Shown here piece by piece: positions 10,199-18,556 of a stretch of 33,268 nt of DNA. Position 1 is the stretch's first letter; each line of letters begins with the position of its first letter. A program made the position numbers and the translations under genes. Origin of the DNA: Woeseia sp. (lineage in GTDB: Bacteria; Pseudomonadota; Gammaproteobacteria; Steroidobacterales; Woeseiaceae); contig JABIUH010000214.1 of assembly GCA_018701055.1 (NCBI GenBank), positions 1-33,268 on the forward strand, read 5' to 3'. The notes beneath the pieces are model-generated. The model ran no database searches, was not told the DNA's origin, and saw only the letters and a list, made by a program, of their open reading frames with translations.

Positions 10199-10219
10199 GG
10201 TCAGAGTAATACTCTGACC
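10199..10219. repeat. REP-like palindrome (GGTCAGAG family)
   Basis: Ten-base arms GGTCAGAGTA and TACTCTGACC flank one central A. It lies between the convergent 80-codon gene and parB, 13 nt after the parB stop. It shares its arms with the palindromes at 16298 and 19467 and the GGTCAGAG core with the RAYT-flanking palindromes. It has no following T-run, so termination is not obvious. Confidence 0.8.
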
Positions 10220-10232
10220 CGGATTTAAGGGG

Positions 10233-11114
10233 TTACTTGATGTGCTTGAGGATACCGTCGAGTTCATCCAGCGAGTTGTAGCCAATAATTAGTTTACCGT
10301 TACCTTTTTTCGAATGATCGATGCGTACTTTTGCGCCTAGTTTGTCGGTCATATCTTTCTCTAAGCGTTGAATATCCGCATTGGCACCTACTTGGGTCGT
10401 TGCGGGCTTTTTGGTGCCCTCTTGCATACGACGAACCAATTTCTCGGTCTCTCGTACAGAAAGACTGTTCCTAATTACCTGCCGCGCAGCGTCGTATTGT
10501 TGCGTCGTATTTGTGATTGCCAGCAATGCCCGCGCGTGGCCCATTTCTATTTGTCGGGCTTCGAGCAACGGTTTAACTTTATCCGACAATTCCTGAAGCC
10601 GCAGCAAGTTGCTAACCGAGGCGCGAGACCGACCGACAGCATCCGCGGCTTCAGCGTGAGTCAAATCGAACTCACGAATTAAACGATCCAACGCACGAGA
10701 TTCTTCTAAGGGATTAAGGTCTTCGCGTTGGATATTTTCAATAAGCGCCATCGCAATCGCGGCATCGTCCGGCACATCCCGAACGATCGCTGGTATCTCT
10801 TGTAGGCCGGCCAATTGCGCTGCTCGCCAACGTCGCTCACCGGCGATAATTTCATAGCGCTGCGAGTTACCGCCTCGTCCAATTGGGCGCACAACGATGG
10901 GTTGAACCACCCCTTGTGCGGTGATGGACTTCGCAAGTTCTTCCAGGGAGTCTTGCCGCATATCAACACGTGGCTGATATTGGCCGCGTTCAAGCAAATC
11001 CACCGGAATGTTCAACAATCCGTCGACGTTTGTCGCGCCGTCAGCGGGTGCCCTGGAAACGGACTTACTTAAGAGTGCGTCGAGGCCACGGCCTAATCTT
11101 TTTTTCTTCGTCAT
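10233..11114 (-). CDS. parB: Chromosome-partitioning protein ParB (CTP-dependent clamp)
   Basis: A 293-residue chromosomal ParB. The N-terminal ParA-contact segment is KKKRLGRGLDALLS. The CTP-binding core carries the boxes GERRWRA and ENIQREDLNPLEE, and the helix-turn-helix is LTHAEAADAVGRSRASVSNLL. The C-terminal dimerisation domain ends YNSLDELDGILKHIK. ParB loads at parS and slides along DNA as a clamp while ParA moves the origin. It starts at ATG 11114, 37 nt after parA. I saw no sequence close to the parS consensus in the window, so its sites must be elsewhere. The REP palindrome at 10199 follows the stop. Confidence 0.97.
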   Translation of the reverse strand: MTKKKRLGRGLDALLSKSVSRAPADGATNVDGLLNIPVDLLERGQYQPRVDMRQDSLEELAKSITAQGVVQPIVVRPIGRGGNSQRYEIIAGERRWRAAQLAGLQEIPAIVRDVPDDAAIAMALIENIQREDLNPLEESRALDRLIREFDLTHAEAADAVGRSRASVSNLLRLQELSDKVKPLLEARQIEMGHARALLAITNTTQQYDAARQVIRNSLSVRETEKLVRRMQEGTKKPATTQVGANADIQRLEKDMTDKLGAKVRIDHSKKGNGKLIIGYNSLDELDGILKHIK

Positions 11115-11151
11115 GCTGAGTCTATGTCTTTACGGTCATTGGTTATGTTTT

Positions 11152-11937
11152 CTAGTGAACGACAGCTTGTCGCTCATCTTCTCTGCGTAGCACTTCACCC
11201 GCAAGCGCCAGATAGGCTAACGCACCTCGCGAATTTCGGTCGTGGTATAGCACGGGTCTCCCAAAGCTGGGGGCTTCGGCAAGACGCACATTACGCGGCA
11301 CAACAGTACGAAAAACCTTATCGCGGAAATGGCTGACCAGTTGATCAGATACTTCATTGGAAAGATTAATACGTGGATCGACCATGGTACGCAATAAACC
11401 GTACACCTCGAGTTTGGGGTTAACTGAATCTCTGACCTGCTCTATCGTATTAAGAAGCGAACTCAGCCCTTCCAAGGCATAATATTCGCACTGCATCGGT
11501 ATCAAAACACCGTCCGCAGCGGTTAATGCATTGACGGTCAGCATGTTTATTGAGGGCGGGCAATCAATAAGAATAAAATCGTACAGACCAGCGACAGGTG
11601 CGAGGGCCTTGCGTAATTTCATTTCGCGACCTATTTCCTGCAATAGCCGAACTTCCGCCAAGGTGAGGTCTTCATTACCTGGCATGACCGCGAAGTTTCC
11701 CTCTGGTGCCGATACGATTGTTTCGGCCGCGGTTGCGTCACCGAGTAAAACATCACAGGTCGAATTCTCGACCTCTGCTTTGTTGATCCCGCAACCCATC
11801 GTCGCGTTACCCTGTGGGTCGGTATCAATCAAAAGCACACGCCGCTGCGTCGCCGCCAGCGAGGCAGCGAGGTTCACGCAGGTGGTCGTCTTTCCTACGC
11901 CTCCCTTTTGGTTCGCAATGGCAATTATTCGTGTCAC
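11152..11937 (-). CDS. parA: Chromosome-partitioning ATPase ParA (Soj type)
   Basis: A 261-residue ParA. The deviant Walker A is KGGVGKTT (residues 11-18); VLLIDTDPQGNAT and DFILIDCPPS supply the switch and Walker B segments. It binds DNA non-specifically as an ATP dimer and pulls ParB-bound origins. The start is GTG 11937, where MTRIIAIANQKGG begins, with no Shine-Dalgarno at a usable distance. Just upstream lies a diverged copy of the same first 36 nt with its own ATG (11987), forming a 17-codon ORF whose TGA overlaps this GTG (GTGA). Translation of parA is therefore probably coupled to that leader. Confidence 0.96.
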   Translation of the reverse strand: MTRIIAIANQKGGVGKTTTCVNLAASLAATQRRVLLIDTDPQGNATMGCGINKAEVENSTCDVLLGDATAAETIVSAPEGNFAVMPGNEDLTLAEVRLLQEIGREMKLRKALAPVAGLYDFILIDCPPSINMLTVNALTAADGVLIPMQCEYYALEGLSSLLNTIEQVRDSVNPKLEVYGLLRTMVDPRINLSNEVSDQLVSHFRDKVFRTVVPRNVRLAEAPSFGRPVLYHDRNSRGALAYLALAGEVLRREDERQAVVH

Positions 11938-11987
11938 AGTATTTCTAAACTTCCCTTTTGGTTTGCAATGTCAATTATTCGGGTCAT
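11934..11987 (-). CDS. 17-codon leader ORF upstream of parA, a copy of the ParA N-terminus
   Basis: From ATG 11987 the reading is MTRIIDIANQKGSLEIL then TGA (11934-11936). The first 12 residues equal those of ParA except Asp for Ala at position 6. The TGA overlaps the parA GTG in the pattern GTGA, but the two frames differ (50 nt apart), so this is not an N-terminal extension. The ATG is 11 nt after the rsmG stop and has no strong Shine-Dalgarno, so rsmG, leader and parA may be translated by successive coupling. Expression is inferred. Confidence 0.4.
   Translation of the reverse strand: MTRIIDIANQKGSLEIL
11952..11987 (-). repeat. Diverged tandem copy of the parA 5' end
   Basis: Positions 11952-11987 match 11902-11937 at 32 of 36 bases by direct comparison, offset 50 bp. 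The differences are the start codon (ATG versus GTG), two silent third positions and one Ala-to-Asp change. Similarity fades after the conserved AAGGGA. Confidence 0.85.
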
Positions 11988-11998
11988 CGGGATCTACA

Positions 11999-12637
11999 CT
12001 ATTTCCTGCGAAGGCTGACAACGTGCCGAGCATGCGCCTCGAGGAAAGGCACCGTCAATTTTGAAACGCTGTATTCCCATTCGGGAAATGCGGTGAGGTC
12101 CTCCAGCTCTGCGGCTGGATGTTTCCCTTTGAGCGCTAACAACTGTCCGTCCTCTCGAACCAGATGAGCCGATATCTCAACCAGTCGCGGTACCGTCGCT
12201 AAAGCTCGGGCGATCACCGTATCAAAGGGATTGGCGGGTGCATAGTCCTCTGCGCGAGCTTTTATAGCGATGGCATTGGATAGACCCAACGTGGCGATCA
12301 TGTGATTGACGAAACTAATCTTTTTGCCATTACCGTCCAGCAACGTAAATTGACGCTGAGGATTGATAATGGCGAGCGGTAAACCAGGAAATCCAGCGCC
12401 GGTACCGATATCGAGTGTTTGATCACCGGCCAGATGGGGTGCGGCCGTCAGACTGTCCAGCAGGTGGGTCTTAACAATTTCGTCGCTTTCCAGGACCGAG
12501 GTCAGGTTAATCCGCTTGCCCCATCGTTGCAGCTCCGAGACAAGCGTTTCGAACTGCGAAAATGCCTGATCTGAGAGAGTCAGGCCGAGGGTCGCAGCAC
12601 CGCTTGCAAGACGCTGTCTTATGCTGACATCGCTCAC
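11999..12637 (-). CDS. rsmG: 16S rRNA m7G527 methyltransferase RsmG
   Basis: A 212-residue protein of typical RsmG/GidB length. The substrate-side N-terminal segment has LQRWGKRINLTSV and ThrHisLeuLeuAspSer (THLLDS). The S-adenosylmethionine loop is LDIGTGAGFPGLPLAI, followed by LLDGNGKKISFVNHM; ARALA and LLALKGK complete the family pattern. It methylates N7 of G527 in 16S rRNA. Start GTG 12637 is preferred to the adjacent TTG 12640; both follow a weak GGAT. The gene normally stands next to mnmG near the origin, but here its upstream neighbour is an S9 peptidase, 30 nt away on the same strand. Downstream it runs into the parA leader. Confidence 0.95.
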   Translation of the reverse strand: MSDVSIRQRLASGAATLGLTLSDQAFSQFETLVSELQRWGKRINLTSVLESDEIVKTHLLDSLTAAPHLAGDQTLDIGTGAGFPGLPLAIINPQRQFTLLDGNGKKISFVNHMIATLGLSNAIAIKARAEDYAPANPFDTVIARALATVPRLVEISAHLVREDGQLLALKGKHPAAELEDLTAFPEWEYSVSKLTVPFLEAHARHVVSLRRK

Positions 12638-12667
12638 CAATCAATCCATTTGCAACGCACCTGGCGC

Positions 12668-14644
12668 TTACTCCCCGACCAGATGTTCCTGGAAAAACCG
12701 GACGGTTGCCTGTTGGTATATGTCCCGGTTTTCCTTTTTGCGATAACCATGACCTTCATTGAGCGCATTCATATACCAGACCGTCAGGCCTTGTTCGCGC
12801 AATGCGGTAACCACTTGTGCGGACTCAGTGACCGGCACACGCGGGTCGTTTTCTCCTTGAACGATTAACATTGGGATGTCTATTTTGTCCACATTGTTTA
12901 GTGGCGCGATTTCTTCAAGGTATGCGCGCATCGCAGGATCCCTTTCATCACCATATTCAGCCCTTCTGAGATCGCGACGGTAGTCTTGCGTATTTTCAAG
13001 GAAAGTAACGAAATTGCTGATACCGACGATATCAACAGCGGCTTTCAGCTTGTCGCTAAAATGAAATGCACTCGCGAGCACCATGTAGCCGCCATAGCTA
13101 CCGCCAAAGACTGCGATGCGATCAGCATCAAGATCGTCTTGCGTACCTATCCAGTCGAGCAATGCACCAATGTCTTTGACCGTATCTTCGCGATTGAAAC
13201 CGTTATCAAGTGATAAGTAGTTTTTGCCATAGCCGGAAGAACCGCGAACATTCGGCAATACAACCGCGACGCCCAACTTATCCATCCACATTTGATAGGT
13301 GCTGGAAAACCTGGGTCGCGTTTGACCCTCGGGCCCGCCATGAATTGAAACAACAACGGGAAACGGCCCTTTGCCAGGCGGCTTGTACACCCAGGCTGGA
13401 ATGTGCCGACGCTTACCCTCGACTTCATCAAACGTTGGAAAATTCACGAGCTCCGGCGCGCGAAATTGAGTGGTATCAAGACCGCCAACCTCGCTCGTAG
13501 TCCAGCGGGTCAACTCGCCATGATCGAGCGGTGCTACACCCAGATCCAACACGAATGCATCGCTCGGCGTTTTCGCCGAATTGACTGTCATGGCAAGCTT
13601 GCTGTCATCAGGACTGAACGTTAGGCCGAAGACGAGACCCGTCGGAATAACATCTACAGAACGGTATTCCCGAGTTTCTGTATCAAAAAGATAAACACGC
13701 GACGTGCCACCTTCGTTGACCGTGAACGCAATGCGACTACGATCATTGCTTAGCTCCGCGCCGCCCACGTCCCACGCGATGCCAGTGGTCACTATTTCGG
13801 CGCTAGCGCCTGCCTCGGCTGATTGCCAGGCCAGTTGTCGAAATTCACTGCCCTGATCCGTGATGTACCAAATACCATCATTTTCTTCGTCAAACGCAAA
13901 CGGGTAGTTCGCGCTGCGGTTATCAATACCGCCCGCAAGCAAAGTGACAGCACCTGTATCCAGATCGAGAAGATTAATGCGCGAATCAGCAATACTGACG
14001 TAGTTGGAAATAAGAACCTTACTGCCGCTCGCTGAAAACTCTGTCGGGTTCCAGTAGGTACCGTCAGGCGCTTCCAGCACAACCTTCGCACTATCAGGGT
14101 CTTCGGGGTCCATTAACCAAACGTCGTTAGAGGCGCCGTTACGACGCGTGCTCGAATAGGCGATACGTCTACCATCGCGATCCCAAGTCGCACCGCCGTT
14201 ACGCGACTCACCGTCCGTCAGCATTGTCGTGGCCCCGTCAATGGGGTCAAGAAGGAAAATTTGCGAGAACTCGCTGCCGCCAGCATCGCGCGTAAATATT
14301 ACGTTGGTACCGCCAGGCTCGCGATTGACACCACCAACAGGCTCGTCAAAGAACGTAATCTGGTGTCTCGCTCCGCCCGGCATATCGACGCGGTGAATCT
14401 GACTAACGTCACCGAAGCGCGTCGACACATACATACTTTGGCCGTCTTTGCTCCACTCCCGAAAACCGGCCGATCGCACATTCTGATAGCGCCGTAGGTC
14501 TTCCACAATCTGTGCCGAAATCAGCGGCACGTCTTCCATCACCAGGTTGCCGTTGTTCGCCGTTCGCACAACGGTTTCTGCGGCCGAGATGTGGGAGATA
14601 AATAGAAAAACTACACCGCTAAAAATGAGTTGGATTGGCCGCAT
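12668..14644 (-). CDS. Secreted S9-family prolyl oligopeptidase-like serine peptidase
   Basis: A 658-residue protein from ATG 14644, which has AGGAG 7 nt upstream. A signal peptide (MRPIQLIFSGVVFLFISHIS) precedes a seven-bladed TolB/DPP-like propeller (about 50-390), for example WSKDGQSMYVSTR and FSPDDSKLAM. The C-terminal alpha/beta hydrolase holds the triad Ser516 (GGSYGGYM), Asp600 (GENDPRVP) and His632 (NEGHGY). Such enzymes cut short peptides, often after proline or with acyl-aminoacyl specificity. Export to the periplasm fits the peptide importer at the window end. A longer frame to 14698 is rejected, because it would be encoded by a repeat. It ends 30 nt before rsmG and could share a transcript with it. 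Confidence 0.93.
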   Translation of the reverse strand: MRPIQLIFSGVVFLFISHISAAETVVRTANNGNLVMEDVPLISAQIVEDLRRYQNVRSAGFREWSKDGQSMYVSTRFGDVSQIHRVDMPGGARHQITFFDEPVGGVNREPGGTNVIFTRDAGGSEFSQIFLLDPIDGATTMLTDGESRNGGATWDRDGRRIAYSSTRRNGASNDVWLMDPEDPDSAKVVLEAPDGTYWNPTEFSASGSKVLISNYVSIADSRINLLDLDTGAVTLLAGGIDNRSANYPFAFDEENDGIWYITDQGSEFRQLAWQSAEAGASAEIVTTGIAWDVGGAELSNDRSRIAFTVNEGGTSRVYLFDTETREYRSVDVIPTGLVFGLTFSPDDSKLAMTVNSAKTPSDAFVLDLGVAPLDHGELTRWTTSEVGGLDTTQFRAPELVNFPTFDEVEGKRRHIPAWVYKPPGKGPFPVVVSIHGGPEGQTRPRFSSTYQMWMDKLGVAVVLPNVRGSSGYGKNYLSLDNGFNREDTVKDIGALLDWIGTQDDLDADRIAVFGGSYGGYMVLASAFHFSDKLKAAVDIVGISNFVTFLENTQDYRRDLRRAEYGDERDPAMRAYLEEIAPLNNVDKIDIPMLIVQGENDPRVPVTESAQVVTALREQGLTVWYMNALNEGHGYRKKENRDIYQQATVRFFQEHLVGE

Positions 14645-14690
14645 TTTTTTCTCCTGGGAGTTTGCGCGATAGGGATTTCCGTAGCGAGAA

Positions 14691-14781
14691 GGTGCCACAG
14701 CGAGGACAGTTTTTCGATCTTTTGAGGAACATAGTAGGTCTATGTGACGAAAAAGATCGAAAAAATGGACCGCTGTGGTGC
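14691..14781. repeat. Imperfect long inverted repeat (MITE/REP-like) upstream of the S9 peptidase
   Basis: About 44-base arms pair imperfectly. Left elements in order are CCACAGCG, GTTTTTCGATCTTTT and ACATAG (ending 14734). Right elements mirror them: CTATGT (14740), AAAAGATCGAAAAAA and CGCTGTGG (to 14778). The tip is a 5-nt loop. It fills most of the gap between prpD and the S9 gene and reaches the region just before the peptidase. The structure resembles a mobile palindromic element or a large structured RNA. Confidence 0.6.
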
Positions 14782-14788
14782 ATTCGCA

Positions 14789-14805
14789 GTAGGACTAATT
14801 CCTAC
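14789..14805 (-). terminator. Small hairpin after prpD
   Basis: GTAGGA, a 5-nt loop and TCCTAC form a perfect 6-bp stem 18 nt after the prpD stop on the minus strand. No T-run follows, so it is a weak terminator candidate and may be part of the adjacent repeat element. Confidence 0.3.
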
Positions 14806-14822
14806 CGCGCAAGCTCCTGGCG

Positions 14823-16271
14823 TTAGACCACGAGAAGCGCCATGAAATCATCGACCGGCATACCACTAAGCGTCGCTCGGTCCGCGCAAACGGCGTCGAG
14901 TTTTTCCCATTGCGCGCTTCTTAGTTTTCCGGACACGCTACCTTTGAATTTCTGTATGAGCACAGGAATACCCTCTTCTCTGCGCTGGCGATGGCCGATG
15001 GGATAGTCGACCGCGACTTTCTCGGTACTCGAGCCATCCCTAAAAAATACTTGGATTGCGTTGCCAATATAGCGCTTATCCGCCGCAAAATAGTCTTTGG
15101 TATAGTTTTCGTTTTCACGAACCTGCATTTTTTCGCGCAGTATATCGATTCTGGAATCATTGGCTATATCGTCTTCATAGTCCGCAGCCGTTAAATGACC
15201 GAAAATCATCGGCACTGCGATCATGTATTGAAGGCAATGATCTCTATCCGCGGGATTATCTAGCGGGCCTGTCTTATCAATGATGCGAACGCCCGGCTCC
15301 TGCGTTTCGATTTCAATTCGCTCAATATCATCGATCTTATCTTTTACTTCTGCATGCAAAGTCATTGCAGCTTCTACCGCCGTCTGCGCATGGAACTCCG
15401 CTGGGTAGGAAATTTTGAAGAGAATATTCTCCATCACATAACTGCCATAGGGTTGCGTGAACGAAAATTCATTCCCTTTGAACATGACGTCGTAGTAACC
15501 CCAGGTCTTGGCGGTTAATGCCGATGGGTAACCCATTTCTCCGGTCATTGCGATGAAAGCGAGTCGAACTCCACGACTAGTTGCGTCACCAGCAGCCCAA
15601 CTCTTTCGTGAGCCTGTATTCGGTGCGTGGCGATAGGTTCGTAACGAACACCCATCGATCCATGCGTGCGAAACAGCATTAATGACCTGTTCCCGATCGC
15701 CGCCAAGCATGCGGGTCACTACGGCTGTGGTCGCGACGCGAACGAGAAGTACGTGATCTAGCCCCACACGGTTGTAGCTGTTCTCCAGCGCCAGCACACC
15801 CTGAATCTCGTGCGCTTTGATCATTGCAGTCAATACATCCTGCATCGTAAGCGGCGCTTTGCCTTCTGCTTTATTCAAACGGCTCAGATAATCAGCAACG
15901 GCAAGAATTCCGCCCAGATTATCGGATGGATGCCCCCATTCGGCAGCAAGCCAGGTGTCATTGAAATCGAGCCACCGAATCATCGCGCCAATATTGAAAG
16001 CGGCCATAACGGGTTCGAGTTCGTAGGAGGTACCGGGTACGCGAGCGCCGCCTGGCAACGTTGCACCAGGCACGATTGGGCCGAGAAGCTTGGTACACGC
16101 GGGGTAATCGAGCGCTTGAAAACCGCACGCCAGTGTATCCATTAGACAGTAATGTGCCGTTTCAAAGGCCAGTTCGCTACTGACATCGGCATTGCAAACG
16201 TAGTCTGCGATGTCGACCAGAACCTGATCATGCGTCGGCCGCTCGGCCGAACGAATATCGTGTGATGACAT
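14823..16271 (-). CDS. prpD: 2-methylcitrate dehydratase PrpD
   Basis: A 482-residue protein, the PrpD length, of the MmgE/PrpD family. Diagnostic blocks are [70 protein letters not shown] and [12 protein letters not shown], closely following E. coli PrpD. It dehydrates 2-methylcitrate to 2-methyl-cis-aconitate in propionate breakdown; hydration to 2-methylisocitrate is done by an aconitase (AcnB or similar) encoded elsewhere. ATG 16271 has AGGA 8 nt upstream. It is the third gene of prpBCD, but a REP palindrome at 16298 lies between it and prpC. No acnD or prpF follows, consistent with a PrpD-dependent route. Confidence 0.97.
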   Translation of the reverse strand: MSSHDIRSAERPTHDQVLVDIADYVCNADVSSELAFETAHYCLMDTLACGFQALDYPACTKLLGPIVPGATLPGGARVPGTSYELEPVMAAFNIGAMIRWLDFNDTWLAAEWGHPSDNLGGILAVADYLSRLNKAEGKAPLTMQDVLTAMIKAHEIQGVLALENSYNRVGLDHVLLVRVATTAVVTRMLGGDREQVINAVSHAWIDGCSLRTYRHAPNTGSRKSWAAGDATSRGVRLAFIAMTGEMGYPSALTAKTWGYYDVMFKGNEFSFTQPYGSYVMENILFKISYPAEFHAQTAVEAAMTLHAEVKDKIDDIERIEIETQEPGVRIIDKTGPLDNPADRDHCLQYMIAVPMIFGHLTAADYEDDIANDSRIDILREKMQVRENENYTKDYFAADKRYIGNAIQVFFRDGSSTEKVAVDYPIGHRQRREEGIPVLIQKFKGSVSGKLRSAQWEKLDAVCADRATLSGMPVDDFMALLVV

Positions 16272-16297
16272 GGGGGTTTCCTGTAAAAAATTGAATC

Positions 16298-16322
16298 GGG
16301 GTCAGAGTAGTACTCTGATCCC
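16298..16322. repeat. REP-like palindrome inside the prp operon (GGTCAGAG family)
   Basis: Twelve-base arms GGGGTCAGAGTA and TACTCTGATCCC flank one central G, with one G-T pair. It sits in the 56-nt prpC-prpD spacer, 5 nt after the prpC stop. In other operons REP hairpins within a transcript can stabilise the upstream mRNA or partly stop transcription, either of which would raise PrpBC over PrpD. Confidence 0.78.
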
Positions 16323-16327
16323 GAAAT

Positions 16328-17449
16328 TTATCGTGCGTCGATCGGTACGTACGTCTGCAAGTCCGGACCGACATAGTCGGCGGCAGGACGAATCAACTTA
16401 TTGTCCGCACGTTGCTCCATGATATGGGCAGCCCATCCGGTTATACGAGAACAAACGAAAATGGGTGTGAACAAATACGTGGGTATACCCATGAAGTGAT
16501 ACACACTCGCCGCGAAGAAGTCTGCGTTGGCGAAGAGTTTCTTTTCGTCCCACATCACTTTTTCAACGGCCTCTGACACTGCATAGAGCGTCATGTCGCC
16601 CGCTTCTTCAGCAAGCGTTTTAGACATACGTTTGTTGACAGAATTTCGCGGATCGGATGTCGTGTAAACGCGGTGCCCGAACCCCATAATTAAATCTTTG
16701 CGCTCTAGCATGCCGTGAACACCAGCGGTCGCTTCTTCAGCGGTTTGATATTTTTCGATAAGCGCCATTGCCGCTTCATTCGCGCCCCCATGTAGCGGAC
16801 CACGTAGCGCGCCAATAGCGCCAGTTACTGCGGAATGAATATCAGAAAGTGTTCCGGTAATAACACGGCCCGTGAATGTTGAGGCATTGAACTCATGTTC
16901 TGCATACAAAATAAGTGTTGTGTCCAGACATTGTCGATGCAGGTCACTAGGCGGCGCATCGTGGAGCATGTGCAAGAAATGGCCCGCTACACTGTCGTCA
17001 TCTTTTTCGGTATCAATGCGTGTGCCATCAGTGTGAAAGCGATGCCAGTACAAAAGCATTGAAGGCAAGCATGCGAGTAATCGGTCAGCGGTGTCCGCTT
17101 GATTTTCGAAACCGTTTTCCGGTTCGATATTACCGAGAAAAGAGACTCCCGTGCGTTGTACGTCCATCGGATGTGCATCAGCCGGAATCATTTCTAACAC
17201 TTGTTTGAGCCCGTCAGGCAAACCGCGTAACGATTTAAGTTTTTGGATATAGGCATCAAGCTCTGCGCGCGTTGGTAGCGCCCCATACAACAGCAAGTAC
17301 GCAACTTCCTCGAAGCTCGCGTTGTCCGCGAGATCGTAAATGTCGTAACCGCGATAAGTGAGTCCCGCACCCTCTTTACCCACCGTGCACAACGCTGTCT
17401 TGCCTGCGGTGACGCCTGCTAAACCACCTGATTTCTTACTTGATGTCAT
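16328..17449 (-). CDS. prpC: 2-methylcitrate synthase PrpC
   Basis: A 373-residue citrate-synthase-family protein, shorter than the hexameric citrate synthase and fitting PrpC. It begins with the short KKSGGLAGVTAGKTALCTV and the LTYRGYDIYDLA motif. Active-site segments are EHEFNASTFTGRV, LHGGANEAAM with a catalytic histidine, GFGHRVYTTSDPR, and the C-terminal FFAASVYHFMGIP with the catalytic aspartate replaced in numbering by the DFFAASV segment. It condenses propionyl-CoA with oxaloacetate. ATG 17449 is preceded by GAGGG and lies 16 nt after the prpB stop. Assignment over gltA rests mainly on the flanking prpB and prpD and on length. Confidence 0.95.
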   Translation of the reverse strand: MTSSKKSGGLAGVTAGKTALCTVGKEGAGLTYRGYDIYDLADNASFEEVAYLLLYGALPTRAELDAYIQKLKSLRGLPDGLKQVLEMIPADAHPMDVQRTGVSFLGNIEPENGFENQADTADRLLACLPSMLLYWHRFHTDGTRIDTEKDDDSVAGHFLHMLHDAPPSDLHRQCLDTTLILYAEHEFNASTFTGRVITGTLSDIHSAVTGAIGALRGPLHGGANEAAMALIEKYQTAEEATAGVHGMLERKDLIMGFGHRVYTTSDPRNSVNKRMSKTLAEEAGDMTLYAVSEAVEKVMWDEKKLFANADFFAASVYHFMGIPTYLFTPIFVCSRITGWAAHIMEQRADNKLIRPAADYVGPDLQTYVPIDAR

Positions 17450-17465
17450 TCTTAGTGATCCCTCG

Positions 17466-18350
17466 TTATTTGTCCGTCAATCCTTTATCGACAAACAATT
17501 GATCCAGCTTCTTTTCGTATTTGTGGTAACCCAGAACGTCGTACAACTCGTCGCGAGTTTGCATCGTATCGATCGCACCAAGCTGGGTGCCATCGGTGCG
17601 GATGGTTTGATAGACGTGTAACGCTGCCTTCGACATGGCGCGAAACGCTGACAGTGGATAGAGCGCCATGCTCACGCCGACCTTTTCCAACTCCTCAGTG
17701 GTAAACGTGGGCGTCTTACCAAACTCCGTTAGATTCGCCAACACCGGGGCATTGATCGTGTCTGTGAACTGTTGATACTCAGGCAAGGTGGTCAACGCTT
17801 CGGCAAAAATCATGTCCGCGCCCGCCTCAACGTAGGCAGCCGATCGATCCAACGCTGCTCGCTGGCCTTCAACCGCGTGAGCGTCCGTACGCGCCATAAT
17901 GGCAAACCGATCATCCGTACGAGCGTCAACAGCAGCTTTGATGCGATCCACCATTTCGCCGGTCTCGACCAACGCTTTACCGGGTCGATGACCGCATCGC
18001 TTAACGCTGACCTGATCTTCGAAATGGCAGCCGGCCGCGCCAGCCCGGGTCATTTCATGAACCGTTCGTCCAATCATGAATGCGCCACCCCAACCCGTAT
18101 CAGCATCCACCAATAAAGGCAGTTTGGTGACAGCGCTGATACGACGAACGTCCTCGCACACATCGTTTAACGTCGTCATTGCGAGATCGGGCAGCCCAAA
18201 TGATGCGTTGGCGACACCAGCACCGGACAAATAGATAGCCTTAAAGCCAGCATCTTCGGCTAAAAGCGCCGAAAATGCGTTTATCGTGCCTGCAATTTGC
18301 AACGGCCGCTCTTGCTCCAATGCCTGCCAAAATCGTGCACCTGCACTCAT
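17466..18350 (-). CDS. prpB: 2-methylisocitrate lyase PrpB
   Basis: A 294-residue isocitrate-lyase-superfamily protein. The signature KRCGH (117-121) with the catalytic cysteine separates it from phosphonomutases; [11 protein letters not shown] holds metal-binding aspartates, and FEDQ and [11 protein letters not shown] follow. It splits 2-methylisocitrate into pyruvate and succinate, ending the methylcitrate cycle. It is the first gene of prpBCD. ATG 18350 has GGAG about 10 nt upstream. A 28-bp inverted repeat at 18381-18408 stands just upstream and is a candidate operator. No PrpR-type regulator is present in the window. Confidence 0.97.
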   Translation of the reverse strand: MSAGARFWQALEQERPLQIAGTINAFSALLAEDAGFKAIYLSGAGVANASFGLPDLAMTTLNDVCEDVRRISAVTKLPLLVDADTGWGGAFMIGRTVHEMTRAGAAGCHFEDQVSVKRCGHRPGKALVETGEMVDRIKAAVDARTDDRFAIMARTDAHAVEGQRAALDRSAAYVEAGADMIFAEALTTLPEYQQFTDTINAPVLANLTEFGKTPTFTTEELEKVGVSMALYPLSAFRAMSKAALHVYQTIRTDGTQLGAIDTMQTRDELYDVLGYHKYEKKLDQLFVDKGLTDK

Positions 18351-18380
18351 ACCAATCGTTCTCCAATAATGGTTTCAGGC

Positions 18381-18408
18381 GAAAATTTTAATCTGTATTC
18401 AAATTTTC
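18381..18408. promoter_or_regulatory. Candidate operator upstream of prpB
   Basis: A 28-bp inverted repeat: GAAAATTT then AAT, spacer CTGT, then ATT and AAATTTTC, with 11 of 12 arm positions paired. It lies 31 bp upstream of the prpB start, where a regulator would cover the promoter or early leader. The size and symmetry suit a dimeric regulator; which one cannot be told. Confidence 0.45.
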
Positions 18409-18547
18409 TGAACGGGAATTCTAAACCACCAGAGGACCAATCCCCAAATTGCCTGGTTGCTATCGGCAGCACAGCGGCCAGCCTGAAGGCCGGCAGGGTT
18501 TATTCGAGAACAGCGCTGGGAGTACTGGTGCCTAAGGGTTCTGTATT

Positions 18548-18556
18548 TTATCCACA
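18548..18556 (+). promoter_or_regulatory. Isolated DnaA-box 9-mer
   Basis: TTATCCACA matches the consensus DnaA box exactly. I found no second box nearby and no AT-rich unwinding repeats, so this is not an origin; it may be a chance match or a DnaA-responsive site. Confidence 0.3.

Noticed and set aside
14645-14698. An 18-residue N-terminal extension of the S9 peptidase
   Set aside because: ATG 14644 has a strong AGGAG and is followed by a signal peptide; the extension begins in a repeat.
18548-18556. A replication origin suggested by a DnaA box and the nearby parAB genes
   Set aside because: Only one box is seen, with no cluster, no AT-rich repeats, and no dnaA or mnmG beside it.
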